Assembly: GCA_029857875.1 (NCBI GenBank)
Contig: JAOUGB010000004.1
Span: forward strand, 1-20,012
Length of the DNA: 20,012 nt
Reading direction: 5' to 3'
Source: Desulfobacteraceae bacterium
GTDB lineage: Bacteria > Desulfobacterota > Desulfobacteria > Desulfobacterales > UBA11574
Shown: one piece after another, positions 6,055-14,200 of the stretch
Layout of the letters: every line of letters begins with the position of its first letter
How positions within the stretch are numbered: position 1 is the first letter of the stretch
Program-made: the position numbers and the translations under genes
Notes under the pieces: generated by a model
What the model saw: the letters and a program-made list of their open reading frames with translations, nothing else
Databases searched by the model: none
Told to the model about the DNA's origin: nothing

Positions 6055-6678
6055 CTAAATGGAAATGCAAAAAACGATTTCGCCTTGTAACCATGCATTG
6101 ATGGGTTCAGGGTGTTTGAAATAATCCCTTGTGGTTTCTGCTAAAGGCAAAGGATCAGCTTGACATCCCATTTCCCGGCAATGGTTAACCAAACGTGAAT
6201 GGACAGTATGAAAGATTTCTCGTATTTGTTGATAACAACGAAGTCTGGCCCTGTGATTTCTAGTCTCGAAAATCAATTTGCAGTGTTCTGCACTTGTCGA
6301 GGTGCAGGTCCGGCATACAGCAGGCCTCACCGAATAAACCATGCACATTCCATCTTCCAAAAAGATGCAGGGCAGTTCATGCCGCATCATTGGTATTTCA
6401 TAAGGGCTTATTTCAGTTATACGGTCAAGGACTTTATTGATTCTGTCGGAAATCCCTTTTTTTTCCTGATTCGTAAAATTTTGCTCTACATGATATCCTA
6501 TGAGCAGGGCCTCCGGGGGTGTTACCATCGGTAGATTATAACAGCAGTAATGGCACCCAGGCTTGCAGTCCAAGGGTTCAGGCAGAGACTCAAGGGATGT
6601 AAATTTCTGAATGGCTTCGTCAGTCCAACTTAGAGCATTCGAAGCCAATTTAAGAGCTTTGTTTTCGAAGTTTTTCAT
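6055..6678 (-). CDS. YkgJ-family cysteine cluster protein
   Basis: A 207-aa member of the YkgJ (UPF0153) family, thought to bind zinc or an Fe-S cluster; the biological role is not established. The family signature is present: CKPGCHYCC (Cys38, 42, 45, 46), then PCIFLEDGMC (Cys104, 112), and VRPAVCRTC (Cys122, 125) with Cys133. The N-terminal 35 residues are a helix and the C-terminal 60 residues are a variable extension with more cysteines. It is soluble, with no signal peptide. The start at 6678 has only a weak ribosome binding site. It is divergent from the SagB-type gene, and both presumably fire from the 119-bp gap between them. Confidence 0.9.
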   Translation of the reverse strand: MKNFENKALKLASNALSWTDEAIQKFTSLESLPEPLDCKPGCHYCCYNLPMVTPPEALLIGYHVEQNFTNQEKKGISDRINKVLDRITEISPYEIPMMRHELPCIFLEDGMCMVYSVRPAVCRTCTSTSAEHCKLIFETRNHRARLRCYQQIREIFHTVHSRLVNHCREMGCQADPLPLAETTRDYFKHPEPINAWLQGEIVFCISI

Positions 6679-6699
6679 TGGTCTTTTAGTTTAAAAACA

Positions 6700-6729
6700 T
6701 TGACACAAAATTGCAAATCCTTTTAAAAT
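6700..6729 (+). promoter_or_regulatory. Candidate sigma-70 promoter for the SagB-type gene
   Basis: TTGACA at 6700-6705 and TAAAAT at 6724-6729 are spaced 18 bp apart, about 70 bp before the SagB-type start codon. The surrounding region is AT-rich, so this is a reasonable but unproven prediction. Confidence 0.45.
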
Positions 6730-6797
6730 TTAACTTGAGTTAACATTATTTAATTTGGTCGGCAGAAGAATTCCATTTAATATCAAAGGAGCAATAT

Positions 6798-7535
6798 ATG
6801 GCACTCTACAAAGAGGGACTGGCCTTTCGTTATATTCAGGGAACCAAATATCATCGGGATAAATCTTTAAAAGACAATCTGGGACCCATCCCCGCTGTCC
6901 GGAGTATAAAAACCTATCCGGATGCGGAACGACTCCAGTTGCCAAAGCCCGATCTGAGCCGTTCGGCCGACCTGTGGCAATGTCTTTCAAGACGCCGCTC
7001 TGAACGTGATACGACTCCGGATTCTCTGAGTTTAAATGAACTCGCGACGTTACTTTGGGCGGCTCAGGGCGTTACCGCGCGAATCGGAATCCATCTGCTC
7101 CGCACCGCACCTTCAGCAGGTGCCCTCTATCCGTTTGAAACCTATCTGTATGCCGACCATATTGAATCTGTTCCCCAGGGTCTGTATCATTTTAATGTCC
7201 AAGACTTTGCGCTAGAACGCCTGAAGGTGGGAAATTTCAACAGAGACATGACCTCGGCCTGCCTGGGCCAACCGGTTGTCCGCCGAGCTGCGGCCGTCTT
7301 CATCTGGACCGCCATGATGCTCAGGTGTATGGTAAAATATCGCGACCGCGCTGTGCGTTATATTCCCATGGACCTCGGCCATGTCTGCCAGAACGTCCAG
7401 CTTGCCGCTACCGCAATGGATCTCGGTTCCTGCCCCATCGGCGCATTTTTTGATGATGATATCAATCAGTTGCTGGAAATCGACGGTGAAGATGAGACAG
7501 CGTTGTATTTAATCACGGTAGGTAAATTGAATTAG
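6798..7535 (+). CDS. SagB/ThcOx-type nitroreductase-family oxidoreductase
   Basis: FMN-dependent oxidoreductase of the SagB/ThcOx family, 245 aa. The ATG follows AAAGGAG at good spacing. The family hallmarks appear in order: RRRSER (65-70, FMN phosphate contact), LSLNELATLLWAAQG (77-91), RTAPSAGALYPFE (102-114), GLYHFN, then the C-terminal RYIPMDLGHVCQNVQLAATA and CPIGAFFDDD with LITVGK. In RiPP clusters SagB oxidises azolines to azoles. Here no cyclodehydratase (YcaO) or precursor peptide is nearby, so it is more likely a stand-alone redox enzyme of unknown substrate. It is a single gene, with a hairpin terminator 16 bp after its stop. Confidence 0.92.
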   Translation: MALYKEGLAFRYIQGTKYHRDKSLKDNLGPIPAVRSIKTYPDAERLQLPKPDLSRSADLWQCLSRRRSERDTTPDSLSLNELATLLWAAQGVTARIGIHLLRTAPSAGALYPFETYLYADHIESVPQGLYHFNVQDFALERLKVGNFNRDMTSACLGQPVVRRAAAVFIWTAMMLRCMVKYRDRAVRYIPMDLGHVCQNVQLAATAMDLGSCPIGAFFDDDINQLLEIDGEDETALYLITVGKLN

Positions 7536-7550
7536 CGCACTTTTTCTGGG

Positions 7551-7576
7551 ATAAAATTCCGAATTTTATTTTTATT
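7551..7576 (+). terminator. Probable intrinsic terminator after the SagB-type gene
   Basis: ATAAAATT at 7551-7558 pairs perfectly with AATTTTAT at 7562-7569 around a CCG loop and is followed by TTTTATT. The 8-bp stem is AT-rich, so strength is uncertain, but the position fits. Confidence 0.5.
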
Positions 7577-7604
7577 GCCGGGTTTTATTCATTAAACTTA
7601 CAAG

Positions 7605-7641
7605 TTTAAAGTGTCTAAAGTGATCTAAAGTGCCTAAAGTT
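7605..7641. repeat. Left arm of inverted repeat flanking the four-helix-bundle gene
   Basis: Four tandem units of the type CTAAAGTGN. The stretch 7610-7631 matches the reverse complement of 8049-8070 at 21 of 22 positions, including a perfect 17-bp core CTAAAGTGATCTAAAGT. Confidence 0.8.
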
Positions 7642-7658
7642 AAGGTATTCTATCAATT

Positions 7659-8012
7659 TTATTTGCTTTTTCCTATTGAAGTAAATATTGCCAGCAATTC
7701 GCTGCACTCATCATATTCAAGTTTTACATTTTCCCAAGATAATAAGTTGGCATCCACTATTACTTCTAACCAGTATTGTGTTTCACTGGCCTCGCTTTCA
7801 CAAATCTTGATCTTATTTATAAAATCCTTTCTACTTCTTGCTCTGTTGGCTTCACGGTAGTTTGCACCAATCGAAGTGCCAGCTTTTGTAATCTGATTTC
7901 GGACAACAATGCCTTCTGGTGTATTAGGCAGATTTGCTGAAAGTTGAATTATTCTTACAGCGAATTTTCTAGTGCGCTTTTCCAGTTCTTTTGAAAATTC
8001 TTTATTGTCCAT
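7659..8012 (-). CDS. Four-helix-bundle protein of the 23S rRNA intervening-sequence (S23/IVP) family
   Basis: A 117-aa protein with the family pattern: an N-terminal helix with KELEKRTRKFAVRIIQLSAN, then VVRNQITKAGTSIGANYREA (38-55), SRKDFINKIKICESEASETQ and YWLEVIVDA. Members form pentameric four-helix bundles. Some are encoded inside 23S rRNA intervening sequences, and relatives (Avd) assist diversity-generating retroelements by binding nucleic acid; the function of stand-alone copies is unknown. The gene lies alone between complementary repeat arms (7605-7641 and 8046-8092), the layout seen for rRNA intervening sequences, although no rRNA is present here. No clear ribosome binding site precedes ATG 8012. 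Confidence 0.93.
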   Translation of the reverse strand: MDNKEFSKELEKRTRKFAVRIIQLSANLPNTPEGIVVRNQITKAGTSIGANYREANRARSRKDFINKIKICESEASETQYWLEVIVDANLLSWENVKLEYDECSELLAIFTSIGKSK

Positions 8013-8045
8013 TTATTAAAATTGACCGCGCTGAAAGCGCATTCC

Positions 8046-8092
8046 ACAACTTTAGATCACTTTAGGCACTCCAAATTTTAGGCACTTTTGAG
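8046..8092. repeat. Right arm of inverted repeat flanking the four-helix-bundle gene
   Basis: Contains ACTTTAGATCACTTTAG (8049-8065), the exact complement of the left-arm core, followed by two more decayed units (GGCACT, TTTTAGGCACTTTT). Together with 7605-7641 it brackets the gene at distances of 18 bp and 34 bp. Confidence 0.8.
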
Positions 8093-8158
8093 ATCTCGGC
8101 TTTTTCAGGATAAAAGGTCTGACATAACATAAGTCATCAGATATTCTTTTAAAAGCAC

Positions 8159-9034
8159 CTACATTGATAGGATCTCTATGATGGGTGGTATGACATTGGT
8201 GGCGATGTCCGTGCGGGAGCCGCCGCCCAGGACCACTTCCAAGCGGCCGCCGGTCACTTCTTCGGCGGTTTTTTTCATAAAACGGGCAATTTCCTGAAAG
8301 CATCGGCCGCTCAACCCAAGGCTGCCGTAATCTCCCTGGTGGGTATCAAATCCGAAATACCAGAAAATCAGCTCCGGCTCAAAATCCTTCACCCGGGGAT
8401 AGAATTCGTTTTTCACGTTGTCGGCGTATTGTTGGTCGACATTCTCGATTTTTTCACCTCGGCCCCAGAATCCCCAAGAGCTGCCCGGTGCCCGGATGTC
8501 CACTTTTGTGCCGTCGGGTGATTCGGACTCCATACCGCAGCAGCATACGTGCAGAACATCAGGATCGTTTCTGAGAAGATCCCGGGTACCGTCTCCATGG
8601 TGGGCGTCCGTATCCATGATGGCAAAGCGCTGAATGTTGTGAATTTCACGAAGATAGGCGATGGTGATGACCACGTCGTTGAAACAGCAATAGCCGCCAA
8701 AATAGTCTTTGCCGGAATGATGACCCCCTGCACCGATGAGCGCAAATGCATTGTCGATTTCTCCGGTACAAATCTTTTCTCCGGCCAGAACCACGCCTCC
8801 CACCGAATGCCAGGCCGTTGAACAGAGATGATCCGCCTCCACACCTCGGATGAGTTCCGGAGTATGTACCTTCAGAATCCATTCCTCTTCAATGGGGGGC
8901 GATTCATAGAGAATAATATTGTCCTTGGCCAGAAGGTGATTGATGGCACCTGGAAAATCTTCAAGTCGGGCACCCCGGGTTAAATAGCTTCTACGGCTGA
9001 AACTGGGGTGGTAAAACACGCCGGTTTTTTTCAT
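8159..9034 (-). CDS. Histone deacetylase / acetylpolyamine amidohydrolase-family protein
   Basis: Zinc-dependent deacetylase fold; bacterial members hydrolyse acetylated small amines or acetyl-lysine, and the substrate here is unknown. The 291-aa chain shows GAGGHHSGKD with His105-His106 (general acid/base), DTDAHHGDGT with Zn ligands Asp143 and His145, and FGFDTHQGD with the third ligand Asp230. The C-terminal motif reads VVLGGGSRTD: Ser273 stands where the transition-state tyrosine normally follows the glycines, which may alter activity. Length is short but complete. The start at 9034 has AAGG seven bases upstream. It lies downstream of the histidine phosphatase gene on the same strand, with tandem hairpins in between. 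Confidence 0.93.
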   Translation of the reverse strand: MKKTGVFYHPSFSRRSYLTRGARLEDFPGAINHLLAKDNIILYESPPIEEEWILKVHTPELIRGVEADHLCSTAWHSVGGVVLAGEKICTGEIDNAFALIGAGGHHSGKDYFGGYCCFNDVVITIAYLREIHNIQRFAIMDTDAHHGDGTRDLLRNDPDVLHVCCCGMESESPDGTKVDIRAPGSSWGFWGRGEKIENVDQQYADNVKNEFYPRVKDFEPELIFWYFGFDTHQGDYGSLGLSGRCFQEIARFMKKTAEEVTGGRLEVVLGGGSRTDIATNVIPPIIEILSM

Positions 9035-9060
9035 TGCGAGCCCTTATTCACGAGGCTTGT

Positions 9061-9091
9061 CCGCCTCCGGCGGGTTTATCCGCCTTTGGCG
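9061..9091. repeat. Two tandem small GC-rich hairpins
   Basis: CCGCC-TCC-GGCGG at 9061-9073 and CCGCC-TTT-GGCG at 9080-9091 are adjacent short palindromes, GC-rich against an AT-rich spacer. They lie between the histidine phosphatase and HDAC-like genes, and could be a dispersed repeat or weaken read-through. Confidence 0.5.
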
Positions 9092-9103
9092 TGATCTTTC
9101 AGC

Positions 9104-9126
9104 AAAAATTTAATTATACCTGAAGC
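9104..9126. repeat. 23-bp interspersed repeat, copy 2
   Basis: AAAAATTTAATTATACCTGA followed by AGC matches 132-154 at 22 of 23 positions in the same orientation. As with copy 1, it lies in an intergenic spacer close to a small stem. Confidence 0.4.
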
Positions 9127-9171
9127 GGTAATATTTAAAAAAACTAAAGTTTTACGATCCAACTTATTCTG

Positions 9172-9807
9172 CTAAAAATCGGATAAGGCAGGTTTCCCCA
9201 AAACTTTGAGGTAAGAAGTGTCATTCAAATACGAAATGATCCACTGTGCGTTTTTATAAACAAAAAGGTTGGTACTTGCCGTATCCTGTTGAATTCGCCA
9301 AAAATTACTATTATCAATCCCGAGAAGGCTGCAACAGATGACTTTGTTTGGTACCCGATGGGCCACTAAAGCGATGTTTTCATTTTTGTGTTTTTCAAGC
9401 AAATCATCAATGGCATTCCGGGTTCGCACCCGTACCTGCTCTAAACTTTCTCCGCCGGGGAAAGTAATATTATGGGGTTCCTTTAACCACAGGTTATAAA
9501 GATCCGGATATTTTTTCTGAACCTCAACCAGACCGACCCCTTCCCATTCACCGTAGCTGATATCAATAATGGATTCAAGTGGCGTGACGGGGATATCTTG
9601 AAATTTAGCTATATTTTCAGCAGTTTCCATTGAACGTGAAAGGGGACTGCTGTAAATGGCATGGAGGGTTTCGTCCCTTAGTGCCTCACCGGCCAAGTGT
9701 ACTTCTTTTTTTCCGGTTTCATCCAAAGGAATATCCATGCGCCCCCGAAAGACCTCTTTCAGATTCCAGGCGGTCTGACCGTGACGAACCACGTATAATT
9801 TGGTCAT
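9172..9807 (-). CDS. Histidine phosphatase (phosphoglycerate mutase-like) family protein
   Basis: Phosphatase or mutase of the RHG superfamily, 211 aa. RHGQTAWN (8-15) holds the phosphorylated His9, SSPLSRSMETA gives Arg58, GEWEG (86-90) gives the acid Glu87, and the second catalytic His150 is in LVAHRVPNK. Such small members include cobalamin-pathway alpha-ribazole phosphatase and general sugar-phosphate phosphatases; no cobalamin genes are nearby, so the substrate is open. ATG 9807 was chosen because GGAGG lies eight bases upstream; an in-frame ATG at 9822 overlaps that site. The C-terminal 25 residues extend past the core. Confidence 0.93.
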   Translation of the reverse strand: MTKLYVVRHGQTAWNLKEVFRGRMDIPLDETGKKEVHLAGEALRDETLHAIYSSPLSRSMETAENIAKFQDIPVTPLESIIDISYGEWEGVGLVEVQKKYPDLYNLWLKEPHNITFPGGESLEQVRVRTRNAIDDLLEKHKNENIALVAHRVPNKVICCSLLGIDNSNFWRIQQDTASTNLFVYKNAQWIISYLNDTSYLKVLGKPALSDF

Positions 9808-10007
9808 GATGCAAACCTCCAAATATGTACTTCCAGTGAATTTATAGACGAGTTTAATGTTTTAATTTCAAATGGATAGACAGGTAGATCGCCAACGATA
9901 ACGATCGTTGACAGAAGTTGTGATAAATAAAATGCTACGGATGAAAATGGATTCAACCGAGCCGTTTAAATCTAAGTGCTTTTGTGTGCAGGCATTATGA
10001 GTTTTAT

Positions 10008-11033
10008 TTAAATGCCTTTGATTTTTTGGTGAAGTTCTTTGGTTTTCTCCATACGGGCCCGGTCACGATCTTTTGCCAGGCGTTGGATGTTTTTATCGGC
10101 AGCTGCCATTTTGGGGTCAAGAAGATCTTTACCCTGATAGAATCCATCGATAAGGGTTCGGTAGGCATGGATCATCTCAGAAATTAAAGCAACCGGATAT
10201 TCACGTCCCTGGACTTTGAGGGTTTGTAAACCCAAATCAACGTACTGTTTCAGCTCTTCACCGGAAATGGCAAAGGCGACATTCGGGTGGCGACGGATTC
10301 TTTCGTTAATATGGGTGATTTCTTCAGAACTCTTTCCCTTACCGCGCATCAGTTTTTCTCTCTGGGCTTCGGTAAGGAGGCAGAGTCGAAAGCAACTGCC
10401 GCTTCTGTCCGGCCAGCCTTCGTATTCAACGATTTCATTGCCGTTTTCATCGTGATAAACTTTTTTAATATAAGAGTCGCTGGTGATCTCATGAAACAGG
10501 CAATTGCCCACACCCCCAATGCAACGGTTCCCGTGGATGAGTATTTCAGTGAGAACACCGACTTCATCTGCCTCTTTTTTATACGTTTTCAGTTTCTGCA
10601 CGGTATCGATTTCGGTACTGGCAACAATCTGGGTAGCACCGGCTTCTCGATAATATTCCATCTGTTCACGTTTCTGGATATTACAGCCTACACTGGCATG
10701 GATAACCAATTCCGAATAGTTTCGTTTAATAAGTCGCATGAGATCCGGAGTTTTGACGATAACCCCTTCCACACCATATTGTGCCCACTTAGCGACTTTG
10801 CTTAAAACTCGAATAAAATGTTTTTCCTGAATTTCTGCATTAATCGCCACCCGAATCTTTCCGGAATAGGTGTCGGCGATGCGCACGGCTTCTTTGATAT
10901 CACTGTCCTCGAGTTCCCAGGCGCACTTTCTTCTACTGAAACCTCTTGCTCCAACATAGACGGCATCGGCGCCGCTTTTCAAAACGGCTTCCACCATTGC
11001 AAGGCTGCCGCCGGGAGCCAGCAATTCGTTCAT
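10008..11033 (-). CDS. U32 peptidase-family protein
   Basis: A 341-aa TIM-barrel protein of family U32. The opening [20 protein letters not shown] and [13 protein letters not shown] are diagnostic. Cys171 and Cys178 ([12 protein letters not shown]) and Cys214 and Cys218 (GSCFRLC) are likely [4Fe-4S] ligands, as in UbiU/UbiV and RlhA, which act in oxygen-independent hydroxylation of ubiquinone precursors or 23S rRNA. Because this copy is not next to a UbiV-like partner, I leave the subfamily open. The ATG has AAGGAGG upstream. The last 40 residues form a charged helix. It is preceded by a possible hairpin at 11056-11079. Confidence 0.92.
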   Translation of the reverse strand: MNELLAPGGSLAMVEAVLKSGADAVYVGARGFSRRKCAWELEDSDIKEAVRIADTYSGKIRVAINAEIQEKHFIRVLSKVAKWAQYGVEGVIVKTPDLMRLIKRNYSELVIHASVGCNIQKREQMEYYREAGATQIVASTEIDTVQKLKTYKKEADEVGVLTEILIHGNRCIGGVGNCLFHEITSDSYIKKVYHDENGNEIVEYEGWPDRSGSCFRLCLLTEAQREKLMRGKGKSSEEITHINERIRRHPNVAFAISGEELKQYVDLGLQTLKVQGREYPVALISEMIHAYRTLIDGFYQGKDLLDPKMAAADKNIQRLAKDRDRARMEKTKELHQKIKGI

Positions 11034-11055
11034 TTTATTGAGCCCTCCTTGTACT

Positions 11056-11079
11056 AAAAACGGTGCATTTTCCGTTTTT
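11056..11079 (-). terminator. Possible hairpin terminator between activase and U32 genes
   Basis: AAAAACGG at 11056-11063 pairs with CCGTTTTT at 11072-11079 around an 8-nt loop. On the minus strand it would end the transcript from the 1488-aa gene, and it sits just before the U32 ribosome binding site. The stem has few GC pairs, so this is tentative. Confidence 0.3.
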
Positions 11080-11269
11080 TAGAATCAAAATATAATTATA
11101 AAACATATGAGGGATAAATTCAATACCATTATATTTTGACTCTATTGTGATCTATAAGCGTCAGACTCTAAATGTATCTGCTAATACTGTCAAGAAGTTT
11201 TTGCCTAAACTGAAGGATTCAAATTTTAAAAATTCAAATGAAGATAATTCATTAAAAATATATGATTTT

Positions 11270-14200
11270 TTATTCCCTTTTAAGATTTGAAACACTCAGC
11301 TTAGGTATCATTTTGTCGTGCAATCGCTTTGCTCGTAAACAGAAGCTTTCCAGTTTTGCGGTGATAAGCTGAGGAAAAGGCGAACCGTCGCTTTCGATGG
11401 CCAAAAACGGCAGGTCGTCAAGACCGGTGAGCACTGATCGAAGTTGTTTGTTGTTTGGGTCCGTTGCCAGTTTGCCTTCGTGAGTCATGGCTTCGCTAAG
11501 GAGGGCTTCTGCCATGCGGTTTGGCATACAGCCAAAAGGACCGATGGCGATGACGCCGCAAGTGTGTGACGCAATTTCAGTAAGGGAGCTTCCCACGGTC
11601 AGAATGGCTTCACCGGTTAAATTGAGTGATAAATGAGGGGAAGCATTGTTTATAATTGATCGGATGTTTAGTGGCTCTGCATGCGCCAGCCCCGAGTCTG
11701 CCAAGATCGATTTGATACGCTTTGTATATCGAGCCATATACATTTTTTTAAGCAAAAATGACAGTTTATCCCGCATTGACATGGTATAATCGACAAGTCC
11801 TTTATCCACCAAATAATCGGAGTAGAGCGCCCACTCGGCAATGGGCGAACAGATGGTGGCGAATCCTTTTTCCGCAAGCCGTTCTGTCAGATACTGTCTG
11901 GACAATTCATCTCTCCGTACAAATATTTCACCCACAAGAGAGATTGTCGGGACTGCTTCCGGTGGATTCTTCAGGGGAATTTCACGGAATTGTTCGGCTG
12001 TCTGGGTAAGTTGTTTTTCAAGCTGGGAAAAACCCCCTTTTTCAAATTTACGAATAATTAAATCCCATTCTTTATTAAAAATTTGGATCGCCGATTCTGC
12101 GTCAACAGCATTGGCCAAAAACATTGATCGAATGTCTTCCATGGTGTCAGATACGACCACACCACACCATGCTTTTAAATGAAAATCATTGCCCAGCCCG
12201 GCATATGAATTCTCTGATGTTAGTGAAAAGAGAGCCACATCCGGTATTTCTTGCCTTTTTATCAGATCTTCCATGAAAATCCGATATTGGCCAAATCGGC
12301 ATGGACCGGAACCGGTAAGCATAAAATAAACCAGAATTTCGTCCTCTTTTTTTTCGTTGTAAATAAAACTGAGTAAGGTTCCTGTGGTGAGTATCAAGGG
12401 CAGACATTCCTTACAGGACGTATTTGCCCGTCCAAGTTTCAAAATGGTTTCGTCTGATGGGGGGTGAGCGATGGCATTGAAACCGAGGCCGCGAAATACA
12501 GCCGCAAGAGATTCAGTCGTTAGTTTGCCCATAGATGGAATCAATAGTTTCACACGTGGGTGGATCATGGGCAGCGTTTCGCCTGAAGAAGTTATGATCT
12601 TTGGGATGCCGTTTTCCAGTTTTGTGCGAGCGGGAATGAACGTTCGTTTCTTTGAATCAACATTTTGTTTTGCTGTCAGTTGTTGGTATGCAGATATGAT
12701 ATCGATAAAAGCTTCGATGCGGGTTTCCAGACCGGCATCGGCGGTATGACTGTCCAGTTCAAGCGTCAGGGATGGTTTTCGACCCATGATGTCTCTGAAG
12801 TATCCAATAATAAACGAATCCGGGCCACAGGAAAAGTTGGTGACAAAAGTGCCAAAAAGTTGAGAATGTTTTTTAACTGTCCTTGCAGCTTGAAGGATAC
12901 GCTGGCCCATCCCCCAGTACATATGGCGTTTTGATTTTTCATGATTAAATAAAAGAAAATCAAAAGGTATGACCAGGATGCCTCTTGATGCGAGCTTGTG
13001 GGGGATCCCCATGTGCGCTTCTTCAACAAATCCATTGTAAGGTCGGCCAAAAATCACGACAGCGATCTGATTTGGATCGGATTCGAGTTGTTGCAGTATC
13101 TTTTCCCCGATGTGACTCATTTCAGCTATACATGCCATTTGTCTTTGCACGGCAGCTTTAAACGCAGCTATTGCAGCTTTTCGCCTGACTCCCATTTGAA
13201 CAGCTGTTTCTATCAATGGCGTTCTGGCTGCCTCCAAACCCTTTGTCAGATCAAGAAGCGGGGTCAGAATTTTTGTTCCTTTGGTTTTTAATTCGTTGAG
13301 TTTTTGGCGAAATGCAGCTTGAAGATAGTAAGTTTCCCCTTGGACAAACGGACAGGCCTGTGTACTGGAGTTGCCATCCGAGATTGGAATGGCCTTGAAA
13401 TGGGGCAGGAAAATAAATTCCGGCGGGTTTTTCATTTCAATTAGGGTGTGAAAAAAACCGTGAGCAAGTTCCGCAGGATAGCAAAACGGAGCATTTTTCT
13501 GGTCAATTCCTTTTTGAGAGTAGGAATCCGGAACAACAATTTTAAATCCGAGTTTAGCAAAAAACGTTGAATAAAGAGGGTAATACGTGTTGATCAAAAA
13601 ACTTCTATTGATACCGATTCTTTTTTGGATTTTCTTTCTGTTTTTCTCGGGGAAATCCTGATCAGCATCGAAAACAGATTGAGCACCATACTTTTCAAAG
13701 ACAAGTTGCTGTCGTACCCGCACCATATCCAGTTCTTTAACATTGTATCTTATATTATGACGCAAATTGTAATACCGATTACAGGCACCGCCAAAAGGAT
13801 ACGCGTTATCCTCGAGTTCTATCATGGCGATGTTACATCGGCGGTCACATTTTTCTTTTCCCCCTTTACAAATAAATGATTTCCCATATTTTACCTGCCG
13901 ATTTATTAAAACTTCCAAATCAAAGTATTTTTTCTGTAACAGTCCATTTTCAATTCGTTTTTTGACTTCCAGCGCTACGCCATATGCACCCATGAGCCCG
14001 GGTTCCGGGGGGACAATGATCGGTTTCCCCACAAGAGACGCCATGGCCAATGGGATTGCCCGGTTGTAACAAACACCGCCTTGCATAAACACTTTCTCTC
14101 CCACCGGCCGGTTCCCCTTGACCCGGTTTGAGTAGTTCATGCAGATGGAATAAACCAACCCGGCAACAATATTTTCATGCTTGACCCCTTCGTGAATGGC

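Noticed and set aside
6798..7535. RiPP (thiazole/oxazole) biosynthetic cluster around the SagB-type gene
   Set aside because: No YcaO cyclodehydratase, precursor peptide, protease or transporter lies nearby.
7659..8012. Avd accessory protein of a diversity-generating retroelement
   Set aside because: No reverse transcriptase or template/variable repeat is in the window; the generic four-helix-bundle family fits.
8413..8882. Several overlapping open frames within the HDAC-like gene
   Set aside because: They are shadows of the real coding frame, which carries all catalytic motifs; the shadow proteins have no recognisable features.
9894..9912. AACGATCGTT palindrome upstream of the histidine phosphatase gene as an operator
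   Set aside because: Short, single occurrence and about 90 bp from the start codon; no supporting promoter elements were found.
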